Shown: piece by piece, positions 16,369 through 23,907 of the stretch
Numbering within the stretch: position 1 is the stretch's first letter
Layout: every line of letters begins with the position of its first letter
Assembly (NCBI RefSeq): GCF_036346855.1
Contig: NZ_CP107841.1
Coordinates: 62,001 to 126,000 of the forward strand
Origin: Streptomyces europaeiscabiei
Lineage (GTDB): Bacteria; Actinomycetota; Actinomycetes; Streptomycetales; Streptomycetaceae
DNA length: 64,000 bases
Reading direction: 5' to 3'
The notes under the pieces: generated by a model
What the model was told of the DNA's origin: nothing
Databases searched by the model: none
What the model saw: only the letters and a program-made list of their open reading frames with translations
Program-made: the position numbers and the translations under genes

Positions 16369-17534
16369 TCCGCACCGCCGCGGTGGTGGGCACGGGAGTG
16401 ATCGGCACCTCCATCGCGCTGGCTCTCACCCGGCACGGGGTGAGCGTGTATCTGAGCGACACCGACCGGTGCGCGGCACGCACCGCCGCGGCACTGGGCG
16501 CGGGGCTCGTCGGCACACCGCCCGCCCCGGCCGACATCGCGGTGCTGGCCGTTGCGCCGGGACGCCTGCGCCCCGTCCTCGCCGAGCAGTGCGCCCGCGG
16601 GCTCGCCCGCGGTTACACCGACGTCGCGAGCGTCAAGGCCGGGCCGGGACGAGAGGTGGCCGCCAGCGGCGTGGACCCGGCGGTGTTCATCGGCGGCCAC
16701 CCCCTGGCCGAACGGGAACACTCCGGCCCGCTGGCCGCCCGCGCCGAGCTGTTCCAGGAGCGGCCCTGGGTGCTCAGCCCGTCCGCGCACACGGGCAGGG
16801 ACACCCTCAACACGGCGCTGGAACTGGTGGCCCTGTGCGGCGCCACCCCCGTCCTCATGGACAGCGAGGCCCACGACCGGGCGGTCGCCGTCGTCTCCCA
16901 CGCCCCGCACGTCGTCGCCGCGCTCGTCGCGGCCCGCCTGGAGCACCTGTCCGCCGACGCGGTGCGGCTGGCCGGCCGGAGCGTGCGCGAAGCCACCCGG
17001 ACCGCCGACGGCGACACGCAGCTGTGGGGCGACATCCTGGAGAACAACGCTCCGGCGGTCGCGGACGTCCTGGACGAACTCGCCGAGGATCTCGCGGTCA
17101 CCGTGGCGGCGCTGCGCGGCCTGGCCGCCGTCGACGCCGACGAACGCGCCCAGGGCACGACCCTGCTGGCCGACCTGCTCACCCGCGGGCTCGCCGGCCG
17201 CGACGCCATCGCGGGCACGCACGGCCCGCCCGAACGCGCCCGTGTCCCGGTCCGCGTCCTCATCGCGGACCGGCCGGGCGAGCTGGCCCGGCTGCTGGGC
17301 ACCGCCTGCGAGTTCGGCATCACCGCCGAGGACCTGTCCGTCGACCACCCGCCGGGCAGGCCGGGCGGCCTGGTGGAACTGATGGTCGCGCCCGCCGCAG
17401 CGCAGGACATGGCGGGCCGGCTGGAGGACCGCGGCTGGCGCGTGCAGCGGGCGGCGGACCCGGCCGGCGTCCGCGCGCAGAGCCCGCCGCGCACCGCACG
17501 CCGTGGACCGGTCGGCGCCCGCACCGTCGCTTGA
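16365..17534 (+). CDS. Prephenate dehydrogenase with ACT domain
   Basis: The 389-residue protein has an N-terminal NAD(P) Rossmann fold ([15 protein letters not shown]), the TyrA catalytic domain with [14 protein letters not shown] (about 105-118) and [12 protein letters not shown] (about 178), and a C-terminal ACT domain from about residue 290 ([17 protein letters not shown]). It should oxidise prephenate to 4-hydroxyphenylpyruvate, with allosteric control by the ACT domain. In the cluster it may supply tyrosine-type building blocks in addition to the chorismate-derived aminobenzoate. Translation is coupled to the aldolase gene (ATGA overlap); the open frame upstream of 16365 is not used. 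A variant acting on a related cyclohexadiene acid cannot be excluded. Confidence 0.85.
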   Translation: MIRTAAVVGTGVIGTSIALALTRHGVSVYLSDTDRCAARTAAALGAGLVGTPPAPADIAVLAVAPGRLRPVLAEQCARGLARGYTDVASVKAGPGREVAASGVDPAVFIGGHPLAEREHSGPLAARAELFQERPWVLSPSAHTGRDTLNTALELVALCGATPVLMDSEAHDRAVAVVSHAPHVVAALVAARLEHLSADAVRLAGRSVREATRTADGDTQLWGDILENNAPAVADVLDELAEDLAVTVAALRGLAAVDADERAQGTTLLADLLTRGLAGRDAIAGTHGPPERARVPVRVLIADRPGELARLLGTACEFGITAEDLSVDHPPGRPGGLVELMVAPAAAQDMAGRLEDRGWRVQRAADPAGVRAQSPPRTARRGPVGARTVA

Positions 17535-17766
17535 CGCCCGCCCAGGCCGCCTGCCGCCCCCTCCCCCGAACCGCACGACACCCACAACACGCACGGCACG
17601 CACAACACACACGGCACGCACGGCCGTACCTCCGCGCACAGCCGTACCTCCGCGCGACGCACACGGCGCACACGGCGCGTACGTCCGTGCGACGCGCGTG
17701 CGTCCGCATCGCGGCCCGCGTCCCGCTCGCTCCCATCCGCCCGCGTACCAGAACGAAGGAAGTGCA
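17535..17766. repeat. Degenerate CA/CG-rich repeats in the tyrA-aroC gap
   Basis: The plus strand holds repeated CACGCA, ACACACGGC and CCGTACCTCCGCG blocks, for example two copies of CCGTACCTCCGCG near 17622 and 17642. No gene or hairpin is evident. The strand is unusually poor in G at its left end. It may be a long untranslated leader for the chorismate synthase part of the operon. Confidence 0.5.
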
Positions 17767-18951
17767 TTGCCAACTCTGCGATGGCTCACCGCCGGCGAGT
17801 CGCACGGGCCGGCCCTGACCGCCGTGCTCGAGGGACTGCCCGCGGATGTGCGGACCTCCACCGACGAGGTCGCCGACGCACTCGCCCGCCGACGCCTGGG
17901 ACACGGGCGCGGTGCCCGTATGAAGTTCGAACGCGACGAGGTCGCCTTCGTCGGCGGGGTACGCCACGGCCGCACCCTCGGCAGCCCGGTCGCGGTCCGC
18001 GTGGGCAACACCGAATGGCCCAAGTGGCAGACGGTGATGGCCGCCGACCCGGTGAGCGCCGACGCCCTCTCCCGCCAGGCCCGCGGCGCCCCCCTCACCC
18101 GTCCCCGCCCCGGCCATGCCGATCTGGCCGGTATGCAGAAGTACGGGTTCGACGACGCCCGGCCGGTGCTGGAGCGGGCCAGCGCCCGCGAGACGGCCGC
18201 CCGCGTGGCGCTGGGCGCCCTCGCCCAGGCCTTCCTGGGGCAGGCCTACGGAGTCGAACTCGTCAGCCACGTCGTGGCGCTCGGCGGCCGGCACTCGCCC
18301 TCACCGGTACTGCCCGGCCCGCAGGACACCGGCCGGCTCGACGCCGACCCCGTACGCTGCTTCGACTCCGCGGCATCGGCCGCCATGGTCGCCGAGGTGG
18401 ACCGGGCGCACCGGGCCGGGGACACGCTCGGCGGCATCGTCGAGGTCCTGGTGTTCGGGCTTCCGCCTGGCCTGGGATCGCATGTGCACTGGGACCGCCG
18501 GCTGGACGCGCGCCTGGCCGGTGCCCTCATGGGCATCCCGGCCATCAAGGGCGTCGAACTCGGTGAGGGCTTCGCGCTCGCCGGTGTCCCGGGCTCGCGC
18601 GCGCACGACGAGATCGTGCCCGGCGAGGGTGGCCTGCGCCGGGCCAGCGCCCGTTCCGGCGGCGTCGAGGGCGGTATCTCGACGGGCGAGCCGCTGCGGG
18701 TGCGCGCCGCCATGAAACCCATCGCCACCGTGCCCAGGGCGCTGGCCACCGTGGACGTGGCCACCGGTGACACCGCCGTGGCCCACCACCAGCGTTCCGA
18801 CGTCTGCGCGGTACCGGCCGCCGCCGTGGTCGCGCAGGCGGTGACCGCGCTGGTCGTCGCGGACGCCGCGCTGGAGAAGTTCGGCGGCGACAGCGTGGCG
18901 GAGACCTCCCGCAACCACCGCACCTACCTGAGCCACCTGGCGATCAAGTGA
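17767..18951 (+). CDS. aroC: Chorismate synthase
   Basis: A 394-residue protein with the full family signature set: [16 protein letters not shown] at the N-terminus, [17 protein letters not shown] (about 40-60), [22 protein letters not shown] (about 115-130), [13 protein letters not shown] and the C-terminal [12 protein letters not shown]. It converts 5-enolpyruvylshikimate 3-phosphate to chorismate using reduced FMN. No ATG or GTG fits; the TTG at 17767 sits 5 bases after AAGGAAG and gives the conserved [11 protein letters not shown] start. It is a second, cluster-specific copy supporting the ADIC/3-hydroxyanthranilate branch. The next gene starts within 10 bases. Confidence 0.92.
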   Translation: MPTLRWLTAGESHGPALTAVLEGLPADVRTSTDEVADALARRRLGHGRGARMKFERDEVAFVGGVRHGRTLGSPVAVRVGNTEWPKWQTVMAADPVSADALSRQARGAPLTRPRPGHADLAGMQKYGFDDARPVLERASARETAARVALGALAQAFLGQAYGVELVSHVVALGGRHSPSPVLPGPQDTGRLDADPVRCFDSAASAAMVAEVDRAHRAGDTLGGIVEVLVFGLPPGLGSHVHWDRRLDARLAGALMGIPAIKGVELGEGFALAGVPGSRAHDEIVPGEGGLRRASARSGGVEGGISTGEPLRVRAAMKPIATVPRALATVDVATGDTAVAHHQRSDVCAVPAAAVVAQAVTALVVADAALEKFGGDSVAETSRNHRTYLSHLAIK

Positions 18952-18959
18952 GGCAGACC

Positions 18960-20060
18960 ATGACTTTCTCCATGCAACCGGACACCGCCCCGACGACCCT
19001 GCAGGCGACCGGCGGGGCACCGTACCCCGTCGTCGTCGGCACCGGCCTGCACGAGCACGTCGGGCCGCTGCTCGGCGACAGCGCGACGCGGGTGGCGCTC
19101 ATACATCCGCCGGCGCTGGCCGCCGCCGCCCGGCGCATCGCCGGCGACCTCGAACGGCACGGCCGTCAGGTGCTGGAGCTGGTGGTACCGCCCGGCGAGT
19201 CCGCCAAGGACGCCGGTGTGCTGGTGTATCTGTGGTCCCGGCTCGCCGAAGTGGGCTTCACCCGCGGCGACGCGGTCGTGGCCGTCGGCGGCGGCGCCAC
19301 CACCGACCTCGCCGGTTTCCTCGCCGCCACCTGGCAACAGGGGCTGCGTCTGGTGCTGGTGCCCTCCACCCTGCTGGGCATGGTCGGTGCCTCGGTCTCA
19401 GGCAGGGGCTCCCTCAACGTCCCCCAGGGCAAGAACCTGGTCGGCGCCCTGCACCGGCCGGCCGGCGTCGTGTGCGACCTGGACCTGCTCGCCACGCTGC
19501 CGCTGCCCGAGTACGTCGGCGGCCTCGCCGAGGTGGTCAAGGCGGGGCTGATCGCCGATCCCGCGCTCCTGGACCTGATCGAGGCGGACCCGCGGGCGGC
19601 GGCCGATCCCGCGGGCGGGCGCACCGCGGAGCTGGTCGAGGGCGCCGTGCGGGCCAAGAGCGCCCTGCTGGGCACCGACCCGCTCGCCGAGGGCCCGCGG
19701 GAGTTCCTCGACTACGGCCACACCCTGGGCCACGCCGTCGAGCACGCGGAGGGCTACCGCATCAGGCACGGCCACGCGGTGTCCATCGGCATGGTGTACG
19801 CCGCCGAACTCGCCCACGCGGCGGGACGGCTGGACGCACCGCACGTGCTGCGCCACCGCACCGTCCTTGAGTCGCTGGGACTGCCCACCTCCTACCCGCG
19901 GCACGCCTGGGAGCGGCTGCGTGCCTCGCTCGGAGCGGACGGCACCGCCCGCGGCGGAAGGCTCAGGTTCGTCGTCCTGGACGCGCCGGGCCGTCCCGGG
20001 CTGCTGCAGGGCCCCGATCCCGAACTGCTGCAGGCGGCGTGGGCCCGGGTGGGCGGATGA
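18960..20060 (+). CDS. aroB: 3-dehydroquinate synthase-like sugar phosphate cyclase
   Basis: A 366-residue protein with the DHQS fold: NAD-binding VGGGATTDLAGFLAAT (about 107-122), GKNLVGAL, GGLAEVVKAGLI with the metal-ligand Glu, LDYGHTLGHAVEHAEG and RHGHAVSIGM with the zinc His residues. All three metal ligands are present. The loop usually read VDSSVGGKT is VGASVSGRG, so the usual Asp and Lys of that loop are Gly and Arg. The Asn before the first His motif is Asp. It may be a fast cluster-specific DHQS or a relative with a shifted substrate. The ATG at 18960 has GAGG six bases upstream. The stop overlaps the next start (ATGA). Confidence 0.85.
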   Translation: MTFSMQPDTAPTTLQATGGAPYPVVVGTGLHEHVGPLLGDSATRVALIHPPALAAAARRIAGDLERHGRQVLELVVPPGESAKDAGVLVYLWSRLAEVGFTRGDAVVAVGGGATTDLAGFLAATWQQGLRLVLVPSTLLGMVGASVSGRGSLNVPQGKNLVGALHRPAGVVCDLDLLATLPLPEYVGGLAEVVKAGLIADPALLDLIEADPRAAADPAGGRTAELVEGAVRAKSALLGTDPLAEGPREFLDYGHTLGHAVEHAEGYRIRHGHAVSIGMVYAAELAHAAGRLDAPHVLRHRTVLESLGLPTSYPRHAWERLRASLGADGTARGGRLRFVVLDAPGRPGLLQGPDPELLQAAWARVGG

Positions 20061-21397
20061 GCGCTCCCGCCGCGCGGAGCACCCTGGCGGCGCCCCCGTT
20101 CCCGGCGGGGGCCCCCGGCATCGCCGCCCCGGGCACCGTCATGGACCGGGCCGCCCGCTCCCCCGGTCCCCCCGCACCGGACCCGGCCGCCGTACCCCGG
20201 CCCGCCGTACCCGGCCCCGCCGCCCGGGCGGCCCCCGACCGGGTCGCCGACCTGTCCCACCGGGTGCTGTGGTCCATGCCGCGCCGCGACCAGCGGCGCA
20301 GCGGCGAGCTGTACGTGCGGGGGCTGCTGCGGGCCACGGGACGCAAGACCATCCGCAACATCGCCTCCCACACCGGGGTGCCGGCCGACATCCAGCGGCT
20401 GCACCACCTCGTGACCGCCTCGACGTGGCGGTGGAGTCCGGTGCGCGGCGCTCTCGCCCATCACATGGGCGACCTGCTGAACCCCGTCGCCTGGGTCCTG
20501 CACACCGCGACCACGCCGCGCGCGGGCCCGGGCGGCGTGGGCGTCGACGCCCACTGCGCGGACCCGCGCACCGGACGGCCCGTCAACGCGCGGCGGTCCG
20601 TGGGACTGTGGGCGGCCACCGAGTGGGGCGGCTACCCGGTCGACTGGCACCTCGGGCTCAGCGCACGCTGGGCCGAGGACGCCGTGCTGCGCGAGCGGGC
20701 CGGTATCCCCGAGGACGCCCGTGTCCTGGACGCGGCCGCCGCCGGTGTCGACCTGGCGATGGCATCCGCCCGTACGGCGGGGCCGCCGTGCCGTCCGGTC
20801 GTCCTGGACGCCCGGACGGCCGAGGCGGGCCCGCTCGCCGCCCGGCTCGGCGCGGGCGGCGTGCCCTATCTGCTGCGCGTCAGTGCCTCGCAGCTGCTGA
20901 CGCCCCTCGCCCCCGACGGCCCGGAAGGCGGGCTCGTGGTCACCGCGCGGCAGCTGGCGGGCGCGGTGCCCCCGCGCCGCTGGAGCCGTGTGTGCGCGTG
21001 GGGGCCGGGGGCGGGGCCCCGTGAGGTGGCCCGGGTGGCGTGCCGGGCCGCCGGCGTGCCGTCCCGGTCCCGGCAGCGGCAGACGCTGCTGGTGCAGAGG
21101 GACCCCCGCGGCCCGGCGGACGGCGGGTACTGGCTCACCGATCTGGGCCATCTGTCCGACGGTGCGCTGCTGCGGCTGGCCGCCGCACCCGCACGGCTGG
21201 CCCGGGACATGGACGTGACGGGCCGCCAGGTCGGCCTGTACGACTTCGAGGGCCGTACCTTCGCCGGCTGGCACCGCCACATGACGCTCGCCTCGGTGGC
21301 CCACGCCACCGTTGTCCTGCTGCGCGCCCGGGGCCGCAGCGAGCCCCGGCCGCGGGCGGTCGAGGGTGCCGGCACCCGTCCGAGGAGGCAGCCGTGA
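20057..21397 (+). CDS. IS701-like transposase-domain protein, probably domesticated
   Basis: A 446-residue protein matching IS701-family DDE transposases along its length: RRDQRRSGELYVRGLL (about 75-90), GRKTIRNIA, HHLVTASTWRW, NARRSVGLWAA, and near the C-terminus QVGLYDFEGRTFAGWHRH. The first catalytic Asp pair, normally DDTGFPKKG, is changed to TATTPRAG, and the DEAYG motif is DARTA, so it should be inactive. It is embedded in an operon, overlapping the cyclase stop (ATGA at 20057) and the next start (GTGA at 21394), with no inverted repeats seen around it. I infer a retained DNA-binding, perhaps regulatory, role. A paralogue is at 28624. Confidence 0.8.
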   Translation: MSAPAARSTLAAPPFPAGAPGIAAPGTVMDRAARSPGPPAPDPAAVPRPAVPGPAARAAPDRVADLSHRVLWSMPRRDQRRSGELYVRGLLRATGRKTIRNIASHTGVPADIQRLHHLVTASTWRWSPVRGALAHHMGDLLNPVAWVLHTATTPRAGPGGVGVDAHCADPRTGRPVNARRSVGLWAATEWGGYPVDWHLGLSARWAEDAVLRERAGIPEDARVLDAAAAGVDLAMASARTAGPPCRPVVLDARTAEAGPLAARLGAGGVPYLLRVSASQLLTPLAPDGPEGGLVVTARQLAGAVPPRRWSRVCAWGPGAGPREVARVACRAAGVPSRSRQRQTLLVQRDPRGPADGGYWLTDLGHLSDGALLRLAAAPARLARDMDVTGRQVGLYDFEGRTFAGWHRHMTLASVAHATVVLLRARGRSEPRPRAVEGAGTRPRRQP

Positions 21398-21684
21398 CCG
21401 CGGCGCTCACCGAGTACGACGACTTCTTCCGGTTCCTGCCGCCCGCGCGGCCCGGACCGGTCCGGCGCGGCGCCGGCCGCCGTTACGCGGAGGGGGCACG
21501 GGCCCTTGCGGGCGGGGCCGTGGGCATCGCGCGGTCGGGTGCCGGTGCCGGCTCCATCCGCCGGCGGCCGCACGGGCCGGCGGGGCCGCCACCCGCCCCG
21601 GCCGTCCGGGCCGTCCGGGCCGTCCGGGCCGTCCGGGGCGTTCGGGGCGGCTGCGGGCGCGCGGTGTACGGAGGCCCGCGATGA
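21394..21684 (+). CDS. Small Arg/Ala/Gly-rich protein of unknown function
   Basis: A 96-residue frame with a good ribosome site (GAGGAGG) and a GTGA overlap with the IS701-like gene. The N-terminal part (TEYDDFFRFLPPARPG) looks like a genuine protein start. The C-terminal half is low-complexity, encoded partly by a 9-bp tandem repeat that yields AVRAVRAVRAVRG. The stop overlaps the ATG at 21681. Position and coupling argue for expression. No family is recognised. Confidence 0.55.
   Translation: MTAALTEYDDFFRFLPPARPGPVRRGAGRRYAEGARALAGGAVGIARSGAGAGSIRRRPHGPAGPPPAPAVRAVRAVRAVRGVRGGCGRAVYGGPR
21601..21645 (+). repeat. 9-bp tandem repeat inside a small coding frame
   Basis: GCCGTCCGG is repeated four times perfectly, with a fifth imperfect copy. 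The repeat is in frame and encodes an Ala-Val-Arg triplet. Copy number could vary without breaking the frame. Confidence 0.75.
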
Positions 21685-22760
21685 GCGCCGCGCCGCTGTG
21701 CGCGCCACTGGGCGCCCTGGCCGGCCCCACCCCCACCCCCACCCCCGGTGCGGGCGCCGGTGTGGAGAACGGACCGCTTGGTCCGTTCCTGCACGTGCAT
21801 CATCCGGGCGGCCCGGAGACGGAGGGCACACCCGTGCCGTATCCGGCCTACCGTCTTCATCTGGAGGACCTGGCCCGGCGCCGCCGCGGGGCCGGTGAGG
21901 CGCTGGGCGAACTGGTCGTCCACGGCGCGCGTTCGGCCGCCGACCGGCTGCGCGAGCGCCGACAGGCCGTGGGGGGTCCGGGCGGTCATGTGTGCGCCGC
22001 CGTCCCCGTGTCGCTGGCCCACGATCCGCTCGCCGTCCTGGCGGGGGCGCGGGCCCTGCACCGCGCCGTGGGCCGGCCGAACCTGATGATCACCGTCCCG
22101 GCCACCGCGCGGGGGCTTCAGGCGATCACCGGGTGTCTGTCCGAGGGCATCGGGGTGCACGCCGTCTGCGTCGTCTCCGTCGAGCGGTACGCCCGTGTCG
22201 TCGACGCCTTCCTGACCGGGCTCGAAGGGGCGGCGCGGGCCGGGCTCGACCTCGGCGCGGTGCCGACGGCGCTCTCGCTGGCGGTCGCCGGACTGGACTC
22301 GGCAGCCGGTGCTCCCGGCGGCGCGCCGGGCGGCGCACCGGCGGGTGGGCCGGTGCCCGGCGGGGCGCGTGCGCGCTCGGCGGGCACCGGCCGCCTGGTG
22401 CGGGGCGCTCTGGCGGCCGCCACCGTGGACACGGCCCTGCGTATCCGTGAGCAGGTCCTGGAGGGAACGCGCTGGCGGGCGCTGGCGGAGCAGGGGGCCC
22501 GGCCGTATCCGCTGCGGTGGGACGGCACGACGCAGCCGGGCGTCCGGCCGGCCGGCGACGGCGCCCGGGCCTGGCGCGTGCTGGGCGCGCCGGCGGAGCA
22601 GGGCATCTGCTACCGGGAGCTGACCGCGAAGGCGGAGGCGGCCGCGCTGGCCGCCTCCGCCCGGCGCCAGCGGCACACGGCGCAGCTCGTCGGGGCAGCC
22701 CTGCGCGCCGCCGCCCCGCCCGCAGCGGACGGGGGGAGCACCGCCGCCGCCCCGGGGTGA
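21681..22760 (+). CDS. Transaldolase-like protein lacking the Schiff-base lysine
   Basis: A 359-residue protein with a clear transaldolase core: RAVGRPNLMITVPATARGLQ, then CLSEGIGVHAVCVVSVERYA, then DAFLTGLEGAARAGLDLGAV. In true transaldolases the first motif is LMIKIPAT, and its Lys forms the Schiff base. Here residue 138 is Thr (codon 22092-22094). The N-terminal Asp-containing strand and the usual STGVKNP motif are also not kept. It is therefore unlikely to be a working transaldolase, although a real one would make sense as a source of erythrose 4-phosphate for the DAHP synthase at 31855. GGAGG precedes the ATG. It may be a non-catalytic partner or have a new activity. It is last in its operon. 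Confidence 0.75.
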   Translation: MSAAPLCAPLGALAGPTPTPTPGAGAGVENGPLGPFLHVHHPGGPETEGTPVPYPAYRLHLEDLARRRRGAGEALGELVVHGARSAADRLRERRQAVGGPGGHVCAAVPVSLAHDPLAVLAGARALHRAVGRPNLMITVPATARGLQAITGCLSEGIGVHAVCVVSVERYARVVDAFLTGLEGAARAGLDLGAVPTALSLAVAGLDSAAGAPGGAPGGAPAGGPVPGGARARSAGTGRLVRGALAAATVDTALRIREQVLEGTRWRALAEQGARPYPLRWDGTTQPGVRPAGDGARAWRVLGAPAEQGICYRELTAKAEAAALAASARRQRHTAQLVGAALRAAAPPAADGGSTAAAPG

Positions 22761-22865
22761 ACGCCCCGCCGGGCCGTCGCGCAAGCGCGACGCCCGTCCG
22801 CCGCCGCCCCGGTGCGCCGTGCCCGCGGCGGACCACGTCGCATCGAATCCTCCGATGCAACTGGG

Positions 22866-22883
22866 ATACCGGCATGCGGGTAT
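22866..22883. promoter_or_regulatory. Receptor-type palindrome before the AraC-ligase-SARP operon
   Basis: ATACCGGCATGCGGGTAT is an 18-bp palindrome with one mismatched pair. Its GCATGC centre is shared with the sites at 7735, 11077 and 47735. It lies 74 bases before the GTG at 22957. Control of this operon would put an AraC activator and a SARP under the butyrolactone receptor. Confidence 0.72.
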
Positions 22884-22956
22884 GTTTACATGGTGGGGCG
22901 ACGGACCGCCGCCCGACGGCCGACTCCGTCCCGACGCATGGATGGAGGTTGATGCG

Positions 22957-23907
22957 GTGTTACGCCTCGACGAACCGAAGCCGGTGCGCGCCGTCCTTCC
23001 CGCGTCCGGCAAAGGCCCCTCGAGTGCCGGACGCGGGGGCGTGCAGATCGTCAGGGAACACGACGAACCGCTCGACGGGACGATGCGGACCCACCAGTTC
23101 GGCGAGGTGCGGGTGTCCCTGGTCAAGGGCGGCCCCGGGGAACTGGTGCGTCCGGCCCGGCAGATCGACCCGCAGGCCGCGGGCTTCCTGCGGGTGTGCC
23201 GGCCGCTGACCGGATCCCTCTGGGTGGTCCAGGACGGCCGGCACGCAGCGGTGCGCGCCCCCCAGCTCCTCTGCTACGACAGCACCCGCCCCTACAAGGT
23301 GGTCATGCCCGAGAACTACCGGCTGGTGGACGTGATGGTCACCCACCGCCTGGTGGGGCTGACCGCGGCGGAGGCCGGACGCCTGACGGCCCGCTGCTGG
23401 TCGGGCGCCGAGGGGCTGGCCGCCCTGCTGTCCTCCCTGCTGGAAGGGCTCGGCCGGCACGGCCGGGAGGTGCAGACCGCGGTCGACCTGCTCGGCGGCA
23501 GCGTCGTCGGGCTGACCGCGGCACTGTTCGCCGAACGCATGCGCGAGGTCGCCGACGACCCGCAGATCGCCCGGCAGACGCTGATGCTGCACATCCAGGC
23601 CTACGTCCGCCGGCAGCTGGCGGAACCCGGCCTCAGCCCGGTGACCATCGCCCGGGAGCACAACGTCTCCCTGCGCTACCTCCAGAAGGTCTTCCAGGAG
23701 TACGGCCTCAGCCCGGCCCGCTGGATACGCGACGAACGGCTGGCCCGCTGCCGGGCCGAACTCGCCGACCCCGCCCTGGACCACCTGCCCGTCGCACTGA
23801 TCGGGGAGCGGGCCGGGCTGTACGGGGCGTCCCACTTCAGCCGGCTCTTCCGCGACCGCTACGGCACCACGCCCCGGGACTACCGCAGGGAGCGTGACAC
23901 CCGATGA
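22957..23907 (+). CDS. AraC-family transcriptional regulator
   Basis: A 316-residue regulator. The N-terminal half (about 1-190) resembles the AraC-binding-like sensor domain of NphR/FeaR-type regulators. The C-terminal half contains two HTH motifs: SPVTIAREHNVSLRYLQKVFQEYG (about 227-250 in the longer frame) and the family signature ending in SHFSRLFRDRYGTTPRDYRR. The frame is open upstream, but the GTG at 22957 is 8 bases after GGAGG and is preferred. Its second codon is TTA, so translation should depend on the bldA tRNA. The stop overlaps the ligase start (ATGA), and the ligase overlaps a SARP, giving a coupled three-gene unit under the palindrome at 22866. Confidence 0.87.
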   Translation: MLRLDEPKPVRAVLPASGKGPSSAGRGGVQIVREHDEPLDGTMRTHQFGEVRVSLVKGGPGELVRPARQIDPQAAGFLRVCRPLTGSLWVVQDGRHAAVRAPQLLCYDSTRPYKVVMPENYRLVDVMVTHRLVGLTAAEAGRLTARCWSGAEGLAALLSSLLEGLGRHGREVQTAVDLLGGSVVGLTAALFAERMREVADDPQIARQTLMLHIQAYVRRQLAEPGLSPVTIAREHNVSLRYLQKVFQEYGLSPARWIRDERLARCRAELADPALDHLPVALIGERAGLYGASHFSRLFRDRYGTTPRDYRRERDTR

